This document shows positions 1 to 22,200 of a DNA stretch of 32,322 bases, one piece after another; position 1 is the stretch's first letter, and every line of letters starts with the position of its first letter. The stretch comes from Streptomyces cucumeris (GTDB lineage: Bacteria; Actinomycetota; Actinomycetes; Streptomycetales; Streptomycetaceae), in assembly GCF_024295805.1 (NCBI RefSeq), contig NZ_JANCLX010000061.1, positions 1 through 32,322 on the forward strand, read 5' to 3'. Under the pieces are notes generated by a model. It worked only from the letters and a program-made list of their open reading frames with translations, made no database searches and was not told the origin of the DNA. A program made the translations under genes and the position numbers.

Positions 1-10151
<10,151 letters not shown>

Positions 10152-10158
10152 AGGGGAG
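10152..10158 (+). promoter_or_regulatory. Shine-Dalgarno site of the second PKS gene
   Basis: AGGGGAG lies directly after the upstream stop codon and 11 nt before the ATG at 10170. The whole gap between the genes is 18 nt, so translation is probably coupled and there is no room for a separate promoter or terminator. Confidence 0.7.
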
Positions 10159-10169
10159 CCGAGACACCT

Positions 10170-10268
10170 ATGCACGACAACGACAAGCTCCTCGAATACC
10201 TCAGGCGCGCCACCGCCGACCTGGGAGACGCCAGGCGACGGCTGCGCGAGGCCGAGGACGCCCGGCAC
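10170..10268 (+). other. N-terminal coiled-coil docking domain of the second PKS
   Basis: The first 33 residues form one amphipathic, highly charged helix (DNDKLLEYLRRAT at its start, heptad Leu pattern) running straight into KS4, which opens with DPIAIV at 10269. This is typical of class 1a N-terminal docking domains that form a homodimeric coiled coil and receive the C-terminal tail of the upstream PKS. Confidence 0.88.
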
Positions 10269-13200
10269 GATCCCATCGCCATCGTGTCCATGAGCTGCCG
10301 CTACCCCGGTGGCGTCGACTCCCCGGAGCGGCTGTGGCGGCTCCTGGACGAGGAGACCGACGCCATCACCACCTGGCCCGTCGGCCGCGGCTGGGACACC
10401 GAGGCGCTCTACCACCCGGACCCCGACCACCCGGGCACCTCCTTCACCCGGCACGGCGGATTCCTGCACGACGCGGGCGACTTCGACGCGGACTTCTTCG
10501 GCATCTCGCCCCGTGAAGCCCTCGCCATGGACCCGCAGCAGCGCCTCGTACTGGAAACCGCGTGGGAGGCGGTCGAGCGGGCCGCCATCGATCCCACCGC
10601 ACTGCGCGGCAGCAGGACCGGTGTGTTCATCGGCGCCATGCGCAACGACTACGGCAGCGGATCGCGCCACCTCCCCGAACTCCAGGGCCTCCTGGACACC
10701 GGGACGGCCGCCAGCGTGGTCTCCGGCCGGGTGGCATACACCCTCGGCCTGGAGGGTCCGGCGATCACCGTCGACACCGCGTGCTCCTCGTCGCTGGTCG
10801 CCCTGCACCTCGCCGTCCGCTCACTGCGCTCCGGGGAGTGCGCGCTGGCACTGGCGGGCGGTGTGGCGGTCATGGCCACCCCCGACGCGTTCGTCGCCTT
10901 CAGCCGTCAGCGGGCCCTGTCGGCGGACGCGCGCTGCAAGGCGTTCGCGGCCGCGGCGGACGGCACCGGCTGGTCCGAGGGCGCCGGGGTGCTGGTCCTG
11001 GAACGGCTGGCCGACGCCCGCCGCAACGGCCACCGGGTCCTGGCCGTCATCCGGGGCTCGGCCGTCAACCAGGACGGCGCCAGCAATGGGCTGACCGCGC
11101 CCAGCGGCCCCGCCCAGCAGCGGGTCATCACCGAGGCGCTCGCCGACGCCCGGCTCGCCCCCGGCGACGTCGACGCGGTGGAGGCCCACGGCACCGGCAC
11201 CCGTCTCGGCGACCCCATCGAGGCGCAGGCCCTCCTGGCCGCCTACGGTCAGGACCGGCCGGAGGACCGGCCGCTGTGGATCGGCTCACTGAAGTCCAAC
11301 ATCGGCCACACCTCGGGCGCCGCGGGCGTCGGCGGCGTCATCAAGATGGTGATGGCCCTGCGCCACCGGCGGCTGCCGCGAACCCTCCACGTCGACCGGC
11401 CGACCCCCTTCGTCGAGTGGTCCGAGGGCCAGGTACGGGTGCTCACCGAGGCCCGTCCCTGGGCGGACGCCGGCCGTCCGCGCCGGGCGGGGGTGTCCGC
11501 GTTCGGCGTGAGCGGCACCAACGCGCATCTCGTCCTCGAAGAGGACACCGAGGCCCCGGAGCCGGTGGCCGGGGACGCCCCCGCCGGTCCGTTGCCGTGG
11601 GTGGTCTCCGCACCCACCGAGGACGCCCTGCGCGCCCAGGCCGCGTCCCTGCTCGCACACCTCCAGGACACGGCGACGTACCCGGCCGGGGACATGGCGG
11701 CGGAGGCCGGGCGCATCGGCCGCGCGCTGGCGACCACCCGCGCCGCGTTCGAGCACCGCGCCGCCGTCGTGGCCGGGGACCGGGACGGTTTCACCACCGC
11801 CCTGGCCGCCCTCGCCGACGGGACCCCCTCGCCCCGCGTCGTGCGCGGCAGGGCCGGGGCCACGGGCAAGACCGTGTTCGTGTTTCCCGGTCAGGGGTCG
11901 CAGTGGGCGGGGATGGCGGTGGAACTGCTCGATGCCGCGCCGGTGTTCGCGGGGCGGATGGCGGAGTGTGAGCGTGCGCTGTCGCCGTATGTGGAGTGGT
12001 CGTTGGAGGCGGTGCTGCGGGGCGGCGAGGGTGCGCCGTCGCTGGACCGGGTGGATGTGGTCCAGCCGGTGCTGTTCGCGGTGATGGTGTCGTTGGCGGA
12101 GTTGTGGCGTTCGTATGGTGTGGTGCCGGATGCGGTGGTGGGGCATTCGCAGGGGGAGATCGCGGCGGCGTGTGTGGCCGGGGCGCTCACCTTGGAGGAC
12201 GCGGCGAGGGTGGTGGCTCTGCGCAGCGAGGCGCTGGCCGCACTCGCCGGGCGCGGCGGAATGGCATCCGTCCCGCTGTCCGCACCCGATCTGGGTCCGT
12301 ATCTGGAGCCGTGGGGTGAGCGGTTGTCGGTGGCCGCGGTCAACGGCCCGTCGAGCACCGTGCTGTCGGGTGACGCCGAGGCCGTCCACGGGATCGTGGA
12401 GCAGCTCGTCGCCCGCGACATCACGGCCCGGGTCGTCCCCGTGGACTACGCCTCGCACTCCGCGCAGGTCGAGGAGATCCGGGACACCCTGCTGACCTCG
12501 CTGGCCGGTGTCACCCCCGTCGCGGCGGCGGTGCCGTTCTACTCGACCGTCGACGCCACCTGGTGTGACACCAGCACGCTGGACGCCGCCTACTGGTACC
12601 GCAATCTGCGCGAACCTGTGCGCTTCGAGGAAGCCGTCCGCGGACTGCTGGACCAGGGCTACGGCTTCTTCGTCGAGACCAGCGCCCATCCGGTGCTCAC
12701 CATCGGTGTCGAGCAGACCGTCGAGGCCGCCGCCCCGGAGCACCCGGTCGCCGTCCTCGCCACCCTCCGCCGGGACGAGGGCGGGCCCGACCGCTTCCTG
12801 CTCGCCCTCGCCCAGGCCCATATCCGTGGTCTCTCACCCGACTGGACACGGGTGTTCGACGGCCACGGCCCGTCCGCCGATCTGCCCACTTACGCGTTCA
12901 CCCGGCGCCGCTACTGGCTGGAGCACACCACCCCCGCCGAAAGCGTCCCGGCCCCGGCGATGGATCCCGAGGAGGACCGGTTCTGGGAAGCCGTCCGCAC
13001 CGGAGATCTGCCGCGGCTGACCGCGACCCTCGGCGTCGGCCCCGACGAACCCCTCAGCGCCGTGCTGCCCGCGCTGGCCACCTGGCGGGAGCGGCACGCC
13101 GAACTGGCCACGGTCGACTCATGGCGCTACCGGCTCATCTGGCAACCCCTGCCCGACCCGGCCGTGTCCCGGCTGTCCGGCAACTGGCTCGTCTTGCTGC

Positions 13201-16200
13201 CCGCCGCGCTCACCGATGACCCGCGGACGGCCGCCTGCGTCCAGGCGCTCGAAGACGCCGGAGCCGCCGTGGTGACCGTCGCCCTCGAACACACCGACAC
13301 CGCGCCGGGGCCGCTGGCCGCCAAGCTCACCGACGCCCTCACCACCGCCGGGGCGTCGCCCGCGGGCATCCTGTCGCTGCTGGCCACCGATGAACGGCCG
13401 CATCCGGACCATCCGTCGGTGCCGGTCGGCACCGCCCTGGGCCTCGCCCTCGTCCAGGCGCTCCAGGAGGCCGGGCTGTCCGCCCCGTTGTGGTGGGCAA
13501 CGCGCGGCGCGGTGTCCGTCGGCGCGGCCGACGCCCCTGTCAGCCCGGCCCAGCACACCAGTTGGGGGCTGGGCAGGGTGGCCGCCCTGGAGTACCCGCG
13601 CGACTGGGGCGGACTGGTCGATCTGCCCCCGGAGTTCGATCGCCGCACCGCCGCCCGGTTCACCGGTGTGCTCGCCGGACGCGGCGACGAGGACCAGGTG
13701 GCCGTACGCGAGACGGGCGTCCTCGCCCGCAGGCTCGTCCCCGCCCCGCTGGACGGCGCGCAGCCGCCGCGGTCATGGACCCCGCGCGGCACCACACTGA
13801 TCACCGGTGGCACCGGTGGCCTCGGCGCGTACGTCGCCCGCTGGCTCGCCCGCAACGGTGCCGAACACCTCGTCCTGGTCAGCCGGCGCGGACCCGAGGC
13901 ACCGGGGGCGGCCGAGCTCCGCGAGGAGCTGACCGCGCTGGGCGCCCGCACCACCGTGGCGTCCTGCGACATCACCGACCGAGACGCGCTGTCGGCGCTG
14001 GTGTCGGGTCTGGAGGCGGACGGCTGCCGGATCCGCTCGGTCATGCACGCCGCGGGCGGCGGCTCACTCGTCCCGCTCGCCGACACCTGTCTCGAGGAGT
14101 TCGCCGACACCCTGAGCGCCAAGGTGGGCGGCGCGGCGCATCTGGACGCCCTCTTCGACCGGGACGACCTCGACGCCTTCGTCCTGTTCTCCTCCATCTC
14201 CGGGGTCTGGGGCAGTGCGATCCACGGCGCCTACGCCGCCGCCAACGCCTACCTGGACGGGCTCGCCGAGAACCGCCGGGCCCGCGGTCTGGCCGCCACC
14301 TCCGTGGTGTGGGGCATCTGGAGTCCCGAGAACGGCGCCGGTATGGCCGCCAACCTGGTCGAGGAACAACTGCGGGCCCAGGGCGTCGTCTTCATGCCGC
14401 CCGCCACCTGTGTGACCGCCCTCGGCCAGGTGCTGGACCACGACGAGACCCTGGTCCTGGTCGCCGACATCGACTGGAGCCGCTTCGCCCCGGTGTTCAC
14501 CACCGGCCGCCCCAGCCCGCTCATCAGCGGGGTGCCCGCGGCCCGTGCCGCGCTGGAGCCCGCCGCCGCCACCGCGGCGGACGGCGCCGACGGCGATCCG
14601 GCCGCAGCGCCGCTGCGCGCCCGGCTGCGCGAACTGCCCGACGCCGAGGGCGAACGCGTGCTGGACGACCTCGTCCGCGCCGAGACCGCCGGGGTACTCG
14701 GACATGACTCGGCCGACGCGATCGCCTCCGACCGCGCCTTCCGCGACCTCGGCTTCGACTCGCTCACCGCCGTGGAGATGCGCAACCGGCTCGCCACCGC
14801 CACCGGGCTCACCCTTCCCGTCACCCTGGTCTTCGACCACACCTCGCCCACCGCCCTCGCCCGCCACCTGCGGGATGAACTCCTCGGCGAGCGGACCGCG
14901 TCGCCGGTACCGACGGCGCCTCCGCTGCCCCGCGCCGCCACGGCGGATGACGACCCGGTCGTCATCGTCGCCATGAGCTGCCGCTACCCCGGCGGTGTCG
15001 ACACCCCCGACGCCCTGTGGCGGCTCGTCGCCGACGGCCGTGACGCGGTCGCCGAACTCCCCGCCGACCGCGGCTGGGACCTCGACGCGCTCTACGACGC
15101 CGATCCCGAACGGCCCGGCACCAGCTACGCGGCCACCGGTGGCTTCGTCTACGACGCCGGACGGTTCGACGCGGGTTTCTTCGGCATCTCGCCCCGTGAG
15201 GCCCTCGCCATGGACCCGCAGCAGCGGCTGTTGCTGGAGACCTCCTGGGAGGCACTGGAGCGGGGCGGGATCGACCCCGCCACCCTGCGCGGCAGCCGCA
15301 CCGGCATCTTCGCCGGTGCCGCCTACCAGGGGTACGGCGGCAGTATGCGGGACGTCCCCGATGAACTCGAGGGGCTCTTCGTCGCGGGCATCTCCACCAG
15401 TGTCCTGTCCGGCCGGGTCGCGTACACCCTGGGCCTGGAGGGCCCCGCGGTGACCGTGGACACGGCCTGCTCCTCCTCGCTCGTCGCCGTCCACCTCGCC
15501 GCCCAGGCCCTCCGCCGCGGCGAATGCGCACTGGCCCTGGCCGGTGGCGCCACCGTCATCGGCACCCCGCTGACGTTCACCGGCTTCAGCCGCCAGCGCG
15601 GACTGGCCCCCGACGGCCGCTGCAAGTCCTTCGCGGCCTCCGCCGACGGGTTCGGCATGGCCGAGGGCGTCGGACTGCTGCTGCTGGAGCGGCTCAGCGA
15701 CGCGCGCCGCAACGGCCATCCGGTGCTCGCCGTCCTGCGCGGCTCCGCCGTCAACCAGGACGGTGCCAGTAACGGGCTGACCGCGCCCAGCGGCCTCGCC
15801 CAGCAGCGCGTCATCGCCGAGGCGCTCGCCGACGCCGGACTCAGCGCCGCCGACGTCGACGCGGTGGAGGCCCACGGCACCGGCACCACGCTCGGTGACC
15901 CCATCGAGGCCCAGGCCATCCTGGCCACCTACGGCCAGGGCCGCCCCGCCGAACGGCCGCTGCTGCTCGGCTCGCTGAAGTCCAACATCGGCCACAGCCA
16001 GGCCGCCGCCGGTGTCGCGGGCGTGATGAAGATGGTGCTCGCCATGCGGCACGGGGAGCTCCCCGCCACCCTGCACGTGGACGAGCCCACCCCGAACGTC
16101 GACTGGTCGGCCGGTGAGGTGCGACTGCTGACCGAGGCCGCTCCATGGCCCGAGGACGGCCACCCCCGGCGTGCCGGAGTGTCCTCCTTCGGCCTGAGCG

Positions 16201-19200
16201 GCACCAACGCCCATGTCATCGTGGAACAGCCGCCCGCCGGACCGCGGGTGCAACAGCCCGGCCCCGCGGTCCGGGCGACCTGTGTGCCCTGGGTGCTGTA
16301 CGGGCGCGGCGCCGACGCCGTCCGCGACCAGGCAGTGCGGCTGCGCGCCCACCTCGCCGGGCGGCCGGAGCCGGCACCCGCCGACATCGGCCGTTCCCTG
16401 GCCACCACCCGCACCGCCTTCGAGCACCGGGCCGCCGTCGTCGGCGACGACCGGGAGACACTCCTCGCCGGACTCGACGCGCTGATCGACGGGCGGACCG
16501 GTGAGGGGGCCGTCCGCGGCACCGCGGTCCGGGACCCGCGCCCGGTGTTCGTCTTCCCCGGCCAGGGCTCCCAGTGGGCCGGTATGGCCGGTGAACTCCT
16601 CGACACCTCAGCGGTGTTCGCCGAAGCCATCGCCGCCTGTGCCGACGCCCTCGCCCCGCACCTCGACTGGTCCCTCCTCGACGTCCTGCGCGAAGCGCCC
16701 GGCGCCCCGCCGCTGGACCGGGTCGACGTCGTCCAGCCGGTCCTGTTCGCCGTCATGGTGTCCCTGGCCGAGGTGTGGCGCGCCCACGGTGTCGAGCCCG
16801 CGGCCGTCGTGGGCCACTCCCAGGGCGAGATCGCCGCGGCCCATGTGGCCGGAGCCCTCACACTTCAGGACGCCGCCCGTGTGGTGGCCCTGCGCAGCAA
16901 GGAACTGCGGGCCCTGATCGGCCGTGGCGGCATGCTCTACATCCCGCTGCCGCAGCGGGACGTGGAGGAGCGGCTCGCCCCTTGGACCGGACGGCTGAGC
17001 GTGGCCGCCGTCAACGGCCCCACCACCGTGACCGTCTCCGGCGACCCCGCGTCGCTCGAGGAACTCCACACCCGGCTCGCCGACGACGGGGTCCTGTGCT
17101 GGCCCATCCCCGGAGTCGACTTCGCCGGACACTCCCCGCAGATCGAGGAGGTCCGCGGGGAACTCCTCACCGCCCTCGGCGGGATCACCCCACGCGCCTC
17201 CCGCGTCCCCTTCTACTCGACCGTGACCGGCGGCATGCTCGACACCGCCGCCCTCGACGCCGCGTACTGGTACCGCAACCTGCGGCAGCCGGTGCTCTTC
17301 CACGCGGCCGTCGAAGCCCTCGTCACCGCCGGACACCGGCTGTTCGTCGAGACCAGCACCCACCCCGCCCTCACCGTCTGGCTCCAGGAGTCCCTGGAGG
17401 CGGCCGGCGGGTCCGGCGGCGCGGTCGGCACCCTGCACCGCGGTGAGGGCGGCCGCAAGCGGTTCCTCACCTCCCTCGCCGAACTCCATGTGCTCGGCCA
17501 CCCGGTGGACTGGGACACCGTCTTCGAGGGCACCGGAGCGCGCCCCTGCGAGCTGCCCACCTACGCCTTCCAGCGCGACCACTACTGGCTGGAGCCCGCC
17601 CCGCCCGCCGTGTCCGGCGCCGACGGGAACGACGCCGCGGGAGCCCGTCCGCGCTTCTGGGACGCCGTGGCGGACGGCGACCTCGACGCGCTCACCACGA
17701 CCCTCGGCGTCGAGGACGACACGACCCGCGACGCGATGGGCACGGTCCTGCCCGCCCTCTCCCGGTGGCTGCTCGCCGACCGCGGCCGGACCACCCTCGA
17801 CGGCTGGCGCTACCGCGTCACCTGGACCGCACTGCCCCAGGACCGAGACGCCCGCCTCGACGGCACCTGGTGGGTCGTCGTCCCCGCCGCCGGCCATCAC
17901 CCCGCCCTCGCCGACTGCCTGACCGCCCTGCGCGACCACGGCGCCGCTCCCCGCCTCGTCGAACTCGGCCATGACACCGGGCGCACCGAGCTCGCCGCGC
18001 TGCTGCGCGGCCTCGCCGAGGAGGACCCCGTCGAGGGCGTGCTGTCGCTGCTCGCCCTGGCCGACGCCCCGCACAGCGCCGGGGCGCTGCTGCCCACCGG
18101 GCTGGCCCTCACCACCACCCTGCTCCAGGCGCTCGGCGACGCCGAGGTGCGCACCCCGCTGTGGTGCGCGACCCGCGGCGCCGTCGCCGTCGGCCGCTCC
18201 GACACCCTCGACGCCCCCCTCCAGGCCCTCACCTGGGGCCTCGGCGGTGTCGCGGCCGTCGAACACCCCGAACGCTGGGCGGGCCTCCTCGACCTCCCCG
18301 CCCGGCTCGACACCCGGGCCCGCGCCCGGCTCGCCGGAGTACTGGCCCGCCGGGACGGCGAGGACCAGCTCGCCCTCCGCGCCTCCGGGGTCTTCGCCCG
18401 GCGCCTCGTCCGCGCCACCCCCTCCCGCGACGCCGACGGCACGCCCTGGATTCCCGACGGCACCGTGCTCATCACCGGTGCGACCGGCCGCCTCGGCATC
18501 CGGCTGGCCCGCCGGCTCGCCCACCGCGGCACCGCACACCTCCTTCTGGTCAGCCGCCGCGGCCCCGACGCCCCCGAAGCCGACCGGCTGGCCGCCGAAC
18601 TCACAGCTCTCGGAACCGAGTTCACCCTCGCCGCATGCGACACCGCGGACCGCGACGCCCTCGCCCGGCTCCTCGCCACCATCCCCGCGGACCGCCCGCT
18701 GCGCGCGGTGTTCCACGCCGCCGGAGTCCTCGACGACGGGGTGCTCGCCACCCTCACCCCCGAGCGCGCGGCCGCCGTCCTGCGTCCCAAGGCCGATGCC
18801 GCGCACCACCTCGACGAACTCACCCGGGACACCACCGGCCTCACGGCCTTCGTGATGTTCTCCTCGCTCGCCGGCACCCTCGGCGGCACCGGTCAGGGCA
18901 GCTACGCCGCCGCCAACGCCTACCTCGACGCCCTGGCCCGGGCGCGCCGCGACCGCGGACTGCCCGCCACCTCCGTGGCCTGGGGACTGTGGGGCGGCGA
19001 CAGCCTCGCCGCGGGAGCGGTGGGCCGGCGGCTGGTCCGGGACGGACTGCCCGCCATGGACCCCGAACTCGCCCTCGACGCCCTGTGGCAGGCGCTCCAG
19101 GACGACGAGCCCCGGCTGACCGTCGCGGACATCGCCTGGGACCGCTTCACCCGCGCCTACACCGCGCTGCGTCCGAGCGCCGCCCTCAGCGAACTGCCCG

Positions 19201-22200
19201 ACGCACGCCGCGCCCTCGCCGACGGCGCCTCGGGAGACGGTACCGAGGGGGAGGCGGACACCTTCGCCCGCCGACTGGCCGGGCTGTCCGCCACCGAGCG
19301 CGTCCGCCACCTCACCGACCTGGTGCGCACCCATGCCGCCGCCGTCCTCGGCCACGCCGACCCCGCCGCGATCGAACCGGAGCGGGCGTTCAAGGACATC
19401 GGTTTCGACTCGCTCACCGCGGTGGAGCTGCGCAACGGGCTGTCCCGGGCCACCGGGGTGCCGCTGCCGGTGACCCTGGTCTTCGACCACCCCACCACCG
19501 CGGCCCTGGTGGACCACCTCCACCGGGAACTCGCCGGTACGGGGGAGACGTCCGCCACGCCGCCGGCGGCCGCACCGGTCCCCGACGACGACCCCATCGC
19601 CATCGTCGCGATGAGCTGCCGCTTCCCCGGCGGCGTCCGCACCCCCGAGGAGTTCTGGCAGCTCCTCACCGACGGCAGGGACGCCATCGGTGAGTTCCCC
19701 GCCGACCGCGGCTGGGACCTGGCCGGACTCTACGACCCCGACCCCGGACGTGTCGGCCGGACCTACGCCCGCGAGGGCGGGTTCCTCTACGACGCCCACC
19801 ACTTCGACCCCGCCTTCTTCGGCATCTCCCCCCGCGAGGCCCTGGCCATCGATCCGCAGCAGCGGCTGCTCCTGGAACTCGCCTGGGAGGCGTTCGAACG
19901 GGCAGGCGTGGACCCGCGGTCCGTCCGCGGCGGGGACGGCGGTGTCTTCGTCGGCTCCAGCTACCGCGACTACGGCTCCCGGGTCACCGAACCCTCCGAG
20001 GAGTTCGAGGGCTACCTGGGCATCGGCAGCGCGGGCAGTGTCGCCTCCGGCCGCATCGCCTACACCTTCGGCCTGGAGGGCCCCGCGGTGACGGTGGACA
20101 CCGCCTGCTCCTCCTCGCTCGTCGCCGTCCACCTCGCCGCCCAGGCGCTGCGCGGCGGTGAGTGCTCCCTGGCACTCGCCGGAGGTGTCACCGTGATGGC
20201 GACACCGGGCGCGTTCGTCGAGTTCAGCCGTCAGCGCGGACTGGCCGCCGACGGACGCTGCAAGCCGTTCGCCGCCGCCGCGGACGGCACCGCCTGGGCC
20301 GAGGGCGCGGGTCTGGTGCTCCTGGAACGGCTGTCGGACGCGCGCCGCAACGGCCACCCCGTACTGGCCCTCGTACGCGGCTCGGCCGTCAACCAGGACG
20401 GCGCCAGCAACGGTCTCACCGCCCCCAACGGCCCGTCCCAGCAACGGGTCATCCGCCAGGCCCTGGCCGGTGCCGGACTGGCCCCGGAAGACGTCGACGC
20501 GGTGGAGGCCCACGGCACCGGCACCCGGCTGGGCGACCCGATCGAGGCTCAGGCGCTGCTCGCCACCTACGGTCAGGAGCGCCCCGCCGAACGGCCGCTG
20601 CTGCTCGGCTCGCTGAAGTCCAACATCGGCCACAGCCAGGCCGCCGCCGGTATCGCCGGGGTCATCAAGATGGTGCTGGCGATGCGCCACGGCTCCCTCC
20701 CGGCCACGCTGCACATCGACGCGCCCACCCCCTACGTGGACTGGTCGGCCGGGGCCGTGCGGCTGCTCACCGAGTCCACCGCCTGGCCCGACGGCGACCG
20801 TCCGCGCCGGGCCGGGGTGTCCTCCTTCGGCGTCAGCGGCACCAACGCACACACCATCCTGGAACAGGCTCCGGTAGCGCCCGCCGTGGCACCCCCGCCC
20901 ACCACCGGCGCCGTCCTCCCCTGGCTGCTGTCGGCCCGCACCACCGAGGCCCTGCGCGTCCAGGCGGAACGGCTGCTGGCCGAGGTCGCCGGCGGGCCCG
21001 GACCGGACCCGGCCGACATCGGCCGGACGCTGGCCACCGGCCGTGGCGCCCTGACGTACCGGGCGGCCGTCGTCGGCGAGGACCATGCGCAACTCCTCGA
21101 CGGGCTCAAGGCGCTCGCCGCTGCCGCGCCCCACCCGGGCGTCCTCACCGGCGTGTCCCGCACCGGTGGGAAGACCGCCTTCCTCTTCCCCGGACAGGGC
21201 AGTCAGCGGCCCGGGATGGGCGCCGCGCTCTACGCGGACTCTCCCGTGTTCGCCGACGCCTTCGACGAGGTGTGCGCGGCGTTCGACCCGCTCCTGGACC
21301 GGCCGCTGCGCGCGGTGGCGCACGCCGCCGCCGGCACCGAGGACGCCGCGCTGCTGAACACCACGGCCTTCACCCAGCCCGCGCTGTTCGCCGTGGGCGT
21401 GGCGCTGTACCGGCTGGTGGAGTCCTACGGGGTGCGGCCGGACTTCGTCACCGGCCACTCCATCGGCCAGCTCACCGCGGCCCATGTGGCCGGAGTGCTC
21501 TCCCTGCCGGACGCCGCCGCCCTGGTGGCCGCGCGCGGCAGGCTGATGCAGGCCCTGCCCGCCGGCGGTGCCATGGTCGCGCTGACCGTTCCCGAAGCGG
21601 AACTCCTGCCCCGGCTGGAGGGCCGCGAGGGGGAGATCGCGGTGGCCGCCGTCAACGGACCCGCCGCCACCGTCCTGTCCGGTGATGAACCGGCGGTGGC
21701 GGAGTTCGAGGCACACTGGCGGGCCGCGGGCCACAAGGCCAAACGGCTCACCGTCAGCCACGCCTTCCACTCTCCGCAGATGGACGCCGTCCTGGACGAC
21801 TTCCGCGCCGTCGCCGAGCGGATCACCTTCCGCGCGCCGGAGATCCCCGTGGTCTGCGATCTGACCGGAGCCCTCGCGGATCCCGCCGAGCTCGCGTCCC
21901 CCGGCCACTGGGTCCGCCACATCCGCGGCACCGTGCGCTTCCTGGACGCCGTACGGACACTGGAGAACGAAGGGGTCACCGCCTTCGTGGAGCTGGGGCC
22001 CGACGGGGCGCTGACCGCCCTCGGCCAGGACTGTCTGACCGCCCCCGGTGACGGCACCGCCATGGTCGGTCTGCTGCGCAAGGACACGGCGGAGCCCGTC
22101 GCGGTCACCACCGCCCTGGCCCGGCTGCACGTCCACGGCGTACCCGTGGACTGGGAGCCGCTGTTCCGCGGCATCGGCACCGGCCACCCCGCCGATCTGC

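Noticed and set aside
17121..17132. Firm assignment of AT5 to ethylmalonyl-CoA from the XAGH motif
   Set aside because: The motif is only suggestive. The module position and the rest of the assembly line favour methoxymalonyl-ACP, so I left the call as an unusual extender.
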